Assembly: GCA_900542765.1 (NCBI GenBank)
Contig: UQOX01000016.1
Span: 1 to 60,860, forward strand
Direction of reading: 5' to 3'
Source: an uncultured Porphyromonadaceae bacterium
Lineage (GTDB): Bacteria; Bacteroidota; Bacteroidia; Bacteroidales; UBA11471
Length of the DNA: 60,860 bases
The position numbers were made by a program, and so were the translations under genes. Of this stretch, positions 26,161 to 34,780 are shown in pieces. A model generated the notes under the pieces. The model saw nothing but the letters and a program-made list of their open reading frames with translations. It did no database searches and was not told the DNA's origin. Every line of letters begins with the position of its first letter. Position 1 is the first letter of the stretch.

Positions 26161-28776
26161 ATGAAATTCTTTAACGTAAACCTTATCTGTTTTGTACTTA
26201 TAATTGGCATACTGTCGGGTATATCGACCGATGTGTCGGCCAAACGAAAAAAACTTCTGAAAAAGAAAAACGATACGACCTTAGTCATTCCCAAACCCAA
26301 GGAAAACAAGGACAGTGTCGAATATCACAAACTCATAAAGGGTGCTGTCACCAAAGAAGGGCTGCTGACCACCCATTTCACCCCCGGGAAAAAGCTCTAT
26401 TGGGAGATTTCCGACTCGGCATTCTCTCATACTTATATGTTGTCGAACCGTATTGCCGCGACCAGCAACACACAAGATTTTGTGGCCGGGCAAATGGCCA
26501 CTCAGCCCATCTTGCTGCAACTCAGTTGCGACAGCATCAACGTATATCTGCACAAGGTGCAGACACAAAACAGCGTCGATGAAAACGAATCGATCGCGGC
26601 GGCTTTTGACAAGAACTTCCTGAACCCCGTGCTGAAAGCCTTCAAAATCGAGGCCCGCAACAAGGAGAATGTCGTCATCGACGTCACCTCGTTCTTCGGC
26701 GGGAACGAGAAGTGCATCTCACCGCTGAAACCCACCAACCCCCTCGAAAAACTGATGGGCGGCGGCAATGCCCTGAAAGGCTCTTTCGTCTCGAATGCCT
26801 CATCGATTTCGGAAGTGAAAACCTTCCCCCGGAACATCGAAATAAAAAGCTCGCTCACCTTCAACACCTCCCCGATGGACGAGCCCTACACCGTGCAGGT
26901 GCACCGTTCGTTCATCGTCCTGCCCGATGAGCCCATGCCCATGCGCCTGCAAGACAACCGCGTAGGGTACTTTTACAGCGACCGTTCGCACTATACGACC
27001 GAGAAAGACAAGGTCGACGAATATACCTTCATTCACCGCTGGCGCCTCGAACCGAAACCCGAAGACCGTGAACGCTACTTCGCCGGCGAACTCGTCGAGC
27101 CGCAAAAGCCCATCATCTTCTATGTCGACAGCGCTTTTCCCGACAAGTGGAGAGATATCGTGAAACAAGGCATCGAAGACTGGAACACCGCATTTGAAGC
27201 CGCCGGCTTCAAAAACGCCATACAAGCCCGAGACTATCCCAAGGACGATCCCGATTTCGACCCCGACGACATGCGTTACAGTTGCGTGAAATATGCCGCC
27301 ACGACCATCGCCAACGCCATGGGGCCGAGTTTCGTCGATCCGCGTAGCGGCGAGATTCTCACGGCCGACGTCATTTGGTACCACAACATCGTGTCGCTGC
27401 TGCACAACTGGCGATTCTGCCAGACTGCCGCCACCGACCCCCGGGTGCGCAAACCGGTCTTCGACGACGAAGTGATGCGCGAATCGATGCGCTATGTCGC
27501 CTCACACGAGATAGGCCACACACTGGGACTGATGCACAACATGGGTGCCAGCTATGCCTACCCCGTCGATTCGCTGCGAAGTCCCTCCTTCACCCAAAAA
27601 TACGGCACGACTCCCAGTATCATGGACTATGCCCGCAACAACTACATTGCCCAACCGGGCGACTACGACCGCGGCGTGAGACTGACGCCTCCCATTTTGG
27701 GGGTCTATGACATACACGCCATCGCCTGGGGATACCGCCTCATTCCCGGTGCCACCACCCCTGACGGCGAAAAAGCGACCCTCAACCGCTGGATCGAAGA
27801 GAAAGCGGGCGACCCCATGTATGAATTCGGTGCTCAACAGTTCATGGCCATCATCGACCCGACCGACCAAACCGAAGACCTGAGCAACGACCATCTGCGT
27901 GCCGGAGACTACGCCATCGCCAACCTGAAAATCATCATGGCCAATCTCGAAAAATGGGCCGCCGAACCGGGCGAACCCTACAACGACCTCGATGAGACCT
28001 ACGACCAGCTGGTAAAACAATATACCCGCCACATAGGCCATGTGATGACCTACATCGGAGGCGTGGAATTCAAAGACGCCCGTCAAGGCAACGGGAATGC
28101 CGCCCGCACCCACCTCGACCGCGCCACCCAGAAAAAAGCCATGCAATGGCTCATGCGCCAGGCCCGCACCTATAACGACTGGCTCACCCCCACCTCGCTG
28201 ATGATGAAACTCGACCGCAACCTCAACTGCAACGAAAAACTGCGCAGCAGCATCGTGGGTTGCCTGCTCAACAGCACCGCCCTCTACCGCATCGAAGAAG
28301 GCGGTCTTGTAAACGCCAAGAAAAATTACACGCTCGAAACCTATCTCAACGACGCCATTGCCGAATTGTTCAAGGCTTCATACCAAGGCAAGAAACTCGA
28401 TGACACCGAGCGTGCCATACAATCATCGGCCTTGGCCGTCATCATCAAATACAGCGGGCTCACGCCCAAGTCGGCTCAAAAATCGGCCTCGGCCCGAGCT
28501 TTCGCCGACTATCTCGACGTCATGGCCCTGGGATATAGTCCCGACGTCCCGTGCAGCCACGCGGCCTGCCTGGCCAACCGTGACGAAGAAATTTCGTTCC
28601 TCCGCATCAACATGGGACAGCCCGGCATACCCGACACGCGCATCGCTCCCATCATGACCGCGTACCTCAAAAAAATCGAAGCGCTCTATCAGCAGCAGCG
28701 CAACCGCACCAGCGACACGACAACGCGCGACTTCTATGACTATCAGATTCTGAAAATCAAAGAGTTGTTCAACTGA
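26161..28776 (+). CDS. Secreted zinc-dependent metalloprotease (DUF5117/DUF5118 type)
   Basis: An 871-residue protein with a signal peptide (to about residue 28), then a striking run of basic residues (KRKKLLKKK), a large N-terminal region, and a metzincin-like catalytic domain. The zinc site SHEIGHTLGLMHNMG (HExxHxxGxxH, residues 449-459) and a Met-turn SIMDYA near residue 487 are intact. Such large zinc proteases are widespread in Bacteroidetes and are believed to be envelope-associated; their substrates are unknown. It has no T9SS sorting domain. susC begins 14 bases after the stop, so it heads a four-gene operon and probably feeds peptides to the transporter. Confidence 0.9.
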   Translation: MKFFNVNLICFVLIIGILSGISTDVSAKRKKLLKKKNDTTLVIPKPKENKDSVEYHKLIKGAVTKEGLLTTHFTPGKKLYWEISDSAFSHTYMLSNRIAATSNTQDFVAGQMATQPILLQLSCDSINVYLHKVQTQNSVDENESIAAAFDKNFLNPVLKAFKIEARNKENVVIDVTSFFGGNEKCISPLKPTNPLEKLMGGGNALKGSFVSNASSISEVKTFPRNIEIKSSLTFNTSPMDEPYTVQVHRSFIVLPDEPMPMRLQDNRVGYFYSDRSHYTTEKDKVDEYTFIHRWRLEPKPEDRERYFAGELVEPQKPIIFYVDSAFPDKWRDIVKQGIEDWNTAFEAAGFKNAIQARDYPKDDPDFDPDDMRYSCVKYAATTIANAMGPSFVDPRSGEILTADVIWYHNIVSLLHNWRFCQTAATDPRVRKPVFDDEVMRESMRYVASHEIGHTLGLMHNMGASYAYPVDSLRSPSFTQKYGTTPSIMDYARNNYIAQPGDYDRGVRLTPPILGVYDIHAIAWGYRLIPGATTPDGEKATLNRWIEEKAGDPMYEFGAQQFMAIIDPTDQTEDLSNDHLRAGDYAIANLKIIMANLEKWAAEPGEPYNDLDETYDQLVKQYTRHIGHVMTYIGGVEFKDARQGNGNAARTHLDRATQKKAMQWLMRQARTYNDWLTPTSLMMKLDRNLNCNEKLRSSIVGCLLNSTALYRIEEGGLVNAKKNYTLETYLNDAIAELFKASYQGKKLDDTERAIQSSALAVIIKYSGLTPKSAQKSASARAFADYLDVMALGYSPDVPCSHAACLANRDEEISFLRINMGQPGIPDTRIAPIMTAYLKKIEALYQQQRNRTSDTTTRDFYDYQILKIKELFN

Positions 28777-28790
28777 TTATTCCACATACT

Positions 28791-31700
28791 ATGATGAAAC
28801 ATATTGCTTTGTTGCTTCTTCTCACCCTCTTCTCCACGACGGCACTCATGGGGCAAGAGAACGGGACGCAAAAAATAACCGGATATATTGTAGACTCATC
28901 GGGGAACCCCATTGCCGGAGCCACCGTAAAAATCAAAGACTCGACAACGGCCACCATCAGCGACGGCAACGGACAGTTCTCGCTGACAACCCCCGCGGCC
29001 GAAGCAACCCTCATCGCCTCATTTCTCGGGTACCGTAACTACGAAACCACGGTCTCTCCGACGACCACGACCCTCAAAATCACCCTCGAAGAAGATGCCC
29101 AGCAACTCGACGACGTGGTAGTCATCGGATACGGTACGCAGAAGAAATCATCACTCACCAGCTCGGTCGAGGTCGTCAGAGGCGAAGACCTGAAACGCAT
29201 GCCCGTGATGAACGTCAACGAAGCCCTGGTGGGTCTCGTGGCCGGCGTCTCGGTGCAGAACTCGACCGGTGACCCCAGCTCGGGAAAAGAGTCGGACATT
29301 CGCATTCGTGGCATCAACGGCACCCCCCTGCTGGTCATCGACGGTGTACCCCGTTTCGGTGAAAACACCTCCGACGGAGAGATGCGCCTCTCCGACCTCA
29401 ACCCCGACGACATCGAAAGCATCTCCATGCTGAAAGACGCCGCCGCGGCAGCCGTCTACGGAGCCCGTGCCGCCAACGGCGTCATTCTCGTCAAGACCAA
29501 GCGAGGCGAAGACAGCCAGAAAGTAAGAGTCAACTATCGGGGACAGTTCAACCTGCAACAAGCCACCTGCCTGCCCGATTTCCTCAATGCCGAAGAGTTT
29601 GCCACCCTCTATAACCGCGCCGTCGACGCCCGCGGCGACGACGTGTATGAGAAATACGACCTCGAAGCCATCAAAAGCAACCCCAACCTATATGGCGACG
29701 AAAACCTGCTCGACTACCTCGACAAGTTTGGATACTCGACCTTGCACAGCCTCTCGGTATCGGGCGGGAACAAGTTTGTGAGATATTACATCTCGGGCGG
29801 GTACACCAATATCAAAGGTCTCTACTCGGGTGTGGGGCGCGACCGTTTCAACTACTCGGCCAAGCTCGACGCCTACATCGTCAAGGGGCTCACCCTCTCG
29901 CTCGACATCACCGGGAACCGCTCCAACAACAAAAACACCAGCTACACGACCATCGACGCCGCATACGGCTACTCCCCCTTGCAGGTATTGCGCTACACCT
30001 CGGGCGAACTGGCCAGCATCAGCGGCAGCAACCCGTTGCTGGCCGTCGACGGGCTGGGCGGATATATCCGCAACAAGACCAACTTCAATACCCTCTCGGC
30101 CACCCTCAACTACGAATTCCAGGCCGTGAAAGGATTGTCGCTCTACCTCAAAGCGACGGTCGACAACAACAACTCGATAAACACGACATTCAGCAGCCCC
30201 GAGACGCTCTACCTCTACGACAGCGAAACAGGCGAAATATCGGAAGACCCGCTGACGACCTACCCCACGGCCAAGATAAGCCTCTCGCAGCGTGACCAGT
30301 TTGTCGACAACAAGCTCTTCGAAGGCGGCATCAACTACACCAATACCTTCCGCGAGCGCCACGATTTCAGCGTCATGCTCGTCGCCAACTACCAGGATTA
30401 CCGCAACCGCTACATGACAGGAACCAACAACGACATGGCCGGGAAATATCCCGAAGTCATCGGCACGGCCACCGACAGCAAACTGGTCGGCAACGAGTAT
30501 TTCTACCAACGCGCCTCGCTCATCGGACGCTTCACCTACGGATTCGACAACCGCTATTTCATCGAGACCAGTTTCCGTGTCGACGGTTCGACCAAGCTGC
30601 CCTCCGAGAACCGCTGGGGTTTCTTCCCCACCGTCTCAGGTGCATGGGTCCTCTCCAACGAGTCATTCTTCCGTTCGTGGGACCAGCCGGTCATCTCCAA
30701 CCTCAAATTCCGCGCCTCTACCGGTATATTGGGACGTGATGCCGTACTCACCGACTTCGGCTACCTGATGAACTACGTCTACACCACCAATTCGGGTTAC
30801 CAAATCGGCGGGAACTTCAAACCGGGCATCATCACCGACCCCAACAGTTTCCCCAATCCCGACCTGAAATGGGAAAAGAGCCAAGACTACAACATCGCCG
30901 TCGATGCCGGATTCTGGAAAAACCGCTTCGCCTTGACGTATGAATACTACTGGCGATTCAAGACCGACATGCTCACCTATGCGCCCACCTACCTCTATCC
31001 GCCATCGGCCGGGACGGGGGGCAACGTACCTTATATCAACTTCGGCAAGGTCAAAGCCTGGGGTTGGGACCTCACTCTAACGCACAAAAACAGTATCGGA
31101 CAATTCAAGTATGACATCGGCATCACCATGTCGAAGACGTTCGACGTCGTCCTCGACTACGGCGACGAATCGTCGGTCGTCGAACACCAGCGCCGCAAAG
31201 GACGCAGCAGCCAGTTGTGGCTGCTCTACCAGTCCGACGGACTGTTCCAGTCATGGGAAGAGATTGCCAACTACCCCATCGACCAGGACGGCATGGGCAA
31301 CACGACCTTGGCACCCGGTGACATCAAATACAAAGATGTCGACGGCGACAATGCCATCACGGCCAACGACCGGGTATATGTCAAGAGCTCGGCCTACCCC
31401 GACTTCTCGATGAGCCTGAGCCTCGGGTGCAGCTACAAAGGGTTCTTCATGAATGCCATGTTGCAGGGCGTCACCGGATACCAGCAACAAATCACCGAGC
31501 TCTACACCCTCGAAAGCAGCAGTTTGCAACGCTTCCAGCGTTACCACCTCACCGACACATGGACCGAAGACAACCCTGATGCCACCTATCCGCGCATCAA
31601 GTTCGCCTCGAAAAACGACAACAACCGCAAAGATTCGGACTTCTGGATTCGCAACTGCAACTACTTGCGTCTGCGTTCGCTCACCATCGGATACGCACTC

Positions 31701-31865
31701 CCGGCCAAGTTGCTCCAAAAGAAGAAAATCAACTCCGTAAGCATCGCCCTGCAAGGGAGCAACCTCTTTACCATCTCCTCGCTCGAAAACGGCATCGACC
31801 CCGAATCGCTGCGTGGCTACCCCATACAACGTTCCTACGGTGTGACCCTCAACTTCGGCTTCTAA
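28791..31865 (+). CDS. SusC/RagA-family TonB-linked outer-membrane transporter
   Basis: A 1024-residue TonB-dependent transporter with the SusC layout: a signal peptide ending near MGQE, a carboxypeptidase-like regulatory domain (residues about 28-105, ITGYIVDSSGNPIAGATVKI), a TonB-box-like region, and a plug with IRIRGINGTPLLVIDGVPRF then AAAAVYGARAANGVILVKTK. A 22-strand barrel follows, ending in GVTLNFGF with the terminal phenylalanine. With SusD it forms a lidded importer. The substrate class is not readable from the barrel; the neighbouring proteases and absence of glycoside hydrolases favour peptides over sugars. It has no N-terminal signalling (STN) domain. Confidence 0.95.
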   Translation: MMKHIALLLLLTLFSTTALMGQENGTQKITGYIVDSSGNPIAGATVKIKDSTTATISDGNGQFSLTTPAAEATLIASFLGYRNYETTVSPTTTTLKITLEEDAQQLDDVVVIGYGTQKKSSLTSSVEVVRGEDLKRMPVMNVNEALVGLVAGVSVQNSTGDPSSGKESDIRIRGINGTPLLVIDGVPRFGENTSDGEMRLSDLNPDDIESISMLKDAAAAAVYGARAANGVILVKTKRGEDSQKVRVNYRGQFNLQQATCLPDFLNAEEFATLYNRAVDARGDDVYEKYDLEAIKSNPNLYGDENLLDYLDKFGYSTLHSLSVSGGNKFVRYYISGGYTNIKGLYSGVGRDRFNYSAKLDAYIVKGLTLSLDITGNRSNNKNTSYTTIDAAYGYSPLQVLRYTSGELASISGSNPLLAVDGLGGYIRNKTNFNTLSATLNYEFQAVKGLSLYLKATVDNNNSINTTFSSPETLYLYDSETGEISEDPLTTYPTAKISLSQRDQFVDNKLFEGGINYTNTFRERHDFSVMLVANYQDYRNRYMTGTNNDMAGKYPEVIGTATDSKLVGNEYFYQRASLIGRFTYGFDNRYFIETSFRVDGSTKLPSENRWGFFPTVSGAWVLSNESFFRSWDQPVISNLKFRASTGILGRDAVLTDFGYLMNYVYTTNSGYQIGGNFKPGIITDPNSFPNPDLKWEKSQDYNIAVDAGFWKNRFALTYEYYWRFKTDMLTYAPTYLYPPSAGTGGNVPYINFGKVKAWGWDLTLTHKNSIGQFKYDIGITMSKTFDVVLDYGDESSVVEHQRRKGRSSQLWLLYQSDGLFQSWEEIANYPIDQDGMGNTTLAPGDIKYKDVDGDNAITANDRVYVKSSAYPDFSMSLSLGCSYKGFFMNAMLQGVTGYQQQITELYTLESSSLQRFQRYHLTDTWTEDNPDATYPRIKFASKNDNNRKDSDFWIRNCNYLRLRSLTIGYALPAKLLQKKKINSVSIALQGSNLFTISSLENGIDPESLRGYPIQRSYGVTLNFGF

Positions 31866-31884
31866 TTCTTAGACCCCATCGACA

Positions 31885-33663
31885 ATGAAAAAGCTATTAT
31901 ATACCCTCTTTCTTTCGGGATTTCTGTTGAGCGTATCGACAAGTTGCAACGACTTGTTCGAAGAAATCCCCTACGACAAACTGTCGGAAAACGCCATTTG
32001 GGGCGACCAACTCCTGCTCGACGAATATGTATTGCCGTGGTATCGCAACATGGACGACGGATTTTCCACCTACGTTACCACCATCATGAAAGGCATCGGA
32101 CGGGAATATGAGCCTTGGTATGGCGACCAGCTCACCGTGAGCCGTTCGGAATGGTACAACGCCGACTACGGCGACATACTCCGCAGCAGCCAGCAAGAGC
32201 TCACCACCCGCGGACGCACCAAATGGAGCACATTCTACACCCAGATACGCTCCATCAACGTCCTGCTGCAAAATGCCGACCAAATACCCGAAGGCGACCA
32301 CAAACAACGGATATTGGGCGAAGCGCACTTTTTCAGGGCCTATTACTACTATCTGCTGTTGCGCATGTACGGCGCACCGATAATCCTCACCGAGCCCTAC
32401 GACCCGCTCACCGACACCCGCAAGTTGACCCGCGCCACCTACGAAGAGACCGTCAACTTCATCGCCTCCGAAGCCAATCAGGCAGCCGCCCTGCTCGACG
32501 CCGAAATACCCGAGAGTGAAGCCGGACGCGCTTCGAAAGGGGCCGCCTACATGCTCAAAGCCAAGACCTATCTCTGGGCAGCCGGCGTGAAATTCCAGAA
32601 TCGCACCGAGTCGTACCTCGGCTTCCCCGACGACCGCACCGACCGCATGTACACCTTGGCCGCCGAGTCATACGACTCGCTCATGGCGCTCAACCGGTAT
32701 GAACTGATACAAATCGCCGAGACCACGCAAGAGGGGATTGCCGAAGCCTATCACGAAATATTCCTGACCAAGAACAGCCGGGAATCGATATGGGAGGTAC
32801 AACACAGCGACGACGGCAATTTCGACACCGAGTTCGGCCACAAGCTCGACCGCGAGACCGCGCCCCCCTCGTGCTACGGCACATTCGCGGCCTATGTGCC
32901 CACCCAGAACCACGTCGACGAATACCGCACCGTGAGCGGCCAACCCATCGCAACGGCCAGCGACTACGATGCAAACAATCCTTACCTCAACCGCGACTAC
33001 CGCTTCTATGCCAACGTGCTCTACGACGGCTGCTCGTTCAAAGGGAAAACACTCGAAATACACTACCTCTACGACCGCGTTGGAGGCAGCTACACCCGCG
33101 GTGCCGACCTCACGGCCTACGGTTCGTCAGAGCAGGCCACCTACACCCGCACGGGCTATTACATGAAAAAGTTCACGCGCGAATCGCAACAAATCGACAA
33201 CGACGACACCTACGCCAGCAGCCAGAACTGCATCTTGTGGCGTTATGCCGAGGTGCTGCTCGACTATGCCGAGATAGACTTCAAACAGGGACGCACCGGC
33301 GATGCCATGGACAAGCTCAACGAAATACGCCGCCGCGTGCACATGCCCGAATATACCTCGATAACCTGGGACGACATCGTGAACGAACGGCGCGTGGAAC
33401 TGGCCTTCGAGAAGTCGACCTACTGGGACCTCCTGCGCTGGGGCATCGCCGAGGAGAAGATGAGCGGAAGCACCAACCCCCTCCGCGGCGTGAACATATA
33501 CAAATACCAGGACGGCAGCCCCACGGTCTACCGCGAGAAAACGGTCAACGGCACCGACAACACGGTGCGCTACTTCCGCGAGATGCAGTACTACTGGCCC
33601 ATACCCTGGGACGAGATACGCCGCCACGGCATTCCGCAAAACCCCTCTTGGCTCGAAATGTAG
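31885..33663 (+). CDS. SusD/RagB-family surface lipoprotein
   Basis: A 592-residue lipoprotein, acylated at Cys21 (lipobox SVSTSC, followed by NDLFEE, acidic residues that favour surface display). TPR-like helices typical of SusD are visible in RILGEAHFFRAYYYYLLLRM and in AAYMLKAKTYLWAA. The C-terminal part has the conserved RYAEVLLDYAEIDFKQGRTG and NERRVELAFEKSTYWDLLRWG. It forms the lid over the SusC channel and makes the first contact with the ligand. It begins 19 bases after susC. Family membership is certain; the ligand is inferred only from context. Confidence 0.95.
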   Translation: MKKLLYTLFLSGFLLSVSTSCNDLFEEIPYDKLSENAIWGDQLLLDEYVLPWYRNMDDGFSTYVTTIMKGIGREYEPWYGDQLTVSRSEWYNADYGDILRSSQQELTTRGRTKWSTFYTQIRSINVLLQNADQIPEGDHKQRILGEAHFFRAYYYYLLLRMYGAPIILTEPYDPLTDTRKLTRATYEETVNFIASEANQAAALLDAEIPESEAGRASKGAAYMLKAKTYLWAAGVKFQNRTESYLGFPDDRTDRMYTLAAESYDSLMALNRYELIQIAETTQEGIAEAYHEIFLTKNSRESIWEVQHSDDGNFDTEFGHKLDRETAPPSCYGTFAAYVPTQNHVDEYRTVSGQPIATASDYDANNPYLNRDYRFYANVLYDGCSFKGKTLEIHYLYDRVGGSYTRGADLTAYGSSEQATYTRTGYYMKKFTRESQQIDNDDTYASSQNCILWRYAEVLLDYAEIDFKQGRTGDAMDKLNEIRRRVHMPEYTSITWDDIVNERRVELAFEKSTYWDLLRWGIAEEKMSGSTNPLRGVNIYKYQDGSPTVYREKTVNGTDNTVRYFREMQYYWPIPWDEIRRHGIPQNPSWLEM

Positions 33664-33695
33664 AATATCACTAACCCTATAAAAAAAGATTGTCT

Positions 33696-34622
33696 ATGAA
33701 AAAAATCGTTACACTTGCATTGCTCTTTGCCGGCGCCTTCACTTCGGCCGCCTACGCACAAGGCAACCTCTTCACCCCCGCCGACTGCGACGCCAACGGC
33801 TGGTTGTGGTTCGACACACAAGCCAAAATCGACAAATATGTAGGCGACGCCAACAGCGACAAACTCATCAAGATGATACCAAGTGCTCCCGTTGAAGTAG
33901 AGCCCGATATTTTCGAGCCGGTCAACAACACCGTATCGCCCACGGTTTACGGAGCCGGCACCGACGGTTATCTGCCGGGAGTTGACTCCACCGGGGCTAC
34001 ATTAGGTGCCGATGCCAAACAAGGAGCCATCGTGCTCGCTCCGGCATTGGGAGCAGGCCAGCAGAATGGGGGAGGTATACTCATGTACTTGCCCTCCTGC
34101 TACTATTGCGAGGCCTTTTTCTCGGCAGAAGTAAGATTAACACCGTGTTTAAAGGGTGGAATTGGCCACCTCGAAACTGTTGATTTAGGTATAATTAGAG
34201 GATTTGCGCCTCCCTTTACTCAGCTAAGTAAAGCTGGGCAGGCCACCTGGAAAATGCACGAATTAAGCAATGCAAGTTCAGGGCTAACCATAAAACAAGA
34301 AGGTCCTGTAACAGTTTATATTATCAATGATAACCAAAGTAGTGCCGAGATGTATGTGCATGGTATGAAAGTACAGGTTTACGGCGAAGGTGCCGGCATC
34401 AGCGGCACGGCCAGCGATGCCGAGGGTATCAACATCGCCCAGACGGGACGTTTCATCTCCCTCTCGCGTGAAGCCGACGTCAACGTCTACAACGCCGCCG
34501 GCAAAGTGGTGCTCTCCACCCGTGCCGAAGCACTCGACCTCGGTGTGCTGGGTACCGGGCTCTACATCGTCCAAGCCCGCGACGCCAAAGCCGTAGCCAC
34601 CCAAAAAGTGCTGATCCCCTAA
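33696..34622 (+). CDS. Secreted protein with T9SS type A sorting domain, third gene after susC/susD
   Basis: A 308-residue protein with a cleavable signal peptide (MKKIVTLALLFAGAFTSAAYA), no lipobox, a beta-rich central part without a family I recognise, and a C-terminal sorting domain: FISLSREADVNVYNAAGKVV, then GLYIVQARDAKAVATQKVLI ending in P. In most Sus-like loci this position encodes a SusE/F-type binding lipoprotein; here the product is built for T9SS export. Codon usage changes inside the gene: 34131-34380 is AT-rich and uses TTA, CTA, AGA and AGT, which the flanks avoid. A TTG two codons upstream (33690) is less likely as start. A terminator follows. Confidence 0.85.
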   Translation: MKKIVTLALLFAGAFTSAAYAQGNLFTPADCDANGWLWFDTQAKIDKYVGDANSDKLIKMIPSAPVEVEPDIFEPVNNTVSPTVYGAGTDGYLPGVDSTGATLGADAKQGAIVLAPALGAGQQNGGGILMYLPSCYYCEAFFSAEVRLTPCLKGGIGHLETVDLGIIRGFAPPFTQLSKAGQATWKMHELSNASSGLTIKQEGPVTVYIINDNQSSAEMYVHGMKVQVYGEGAGISGTASDAEGINIAQTGRFISLSREADVNVYNAAGKVVLSTRAEALDLGVLGTGLYIVQARDAKAVATQKVLIP

Positions 34623-34643
34623 GACTCATATAACCTACCCCGT

Positions 34644-34682
34644 AAAAAGGCTGTGAGCAGAATTTCACTCACAGCCTTTTTG
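34644..34682 (+). terminator. Terminator of the protease-susC-susD operon
   Basis: AAAAAGGCTGTGAG (34644-34657) pairs with CTCACAGCCTTTTT (34668-34681), 21 bases after the last gene of the operon. It separates that operon from the M6 gene. Confidence 0.9.
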
Positions 34683-34780
34683 GGTTTTATGGGCAGAAAA
34701 TATTTGGAAAATTTCTCCGCAAACCCATTTTTTGCACCCGACTTTCACTATCTTTACCGGACATTCAAACCCCGAAAGCC

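Noticed and set aside
28791..33663. The SusC/SusD pair as an ordinary polysaccharide utilisation locus
   Set aside because: No carbohydrate-active enzyme, no SGBP lipoprotein and no sugar-sensing regulator lies in the surrounding 20 kb; proteases flank it on both sides.
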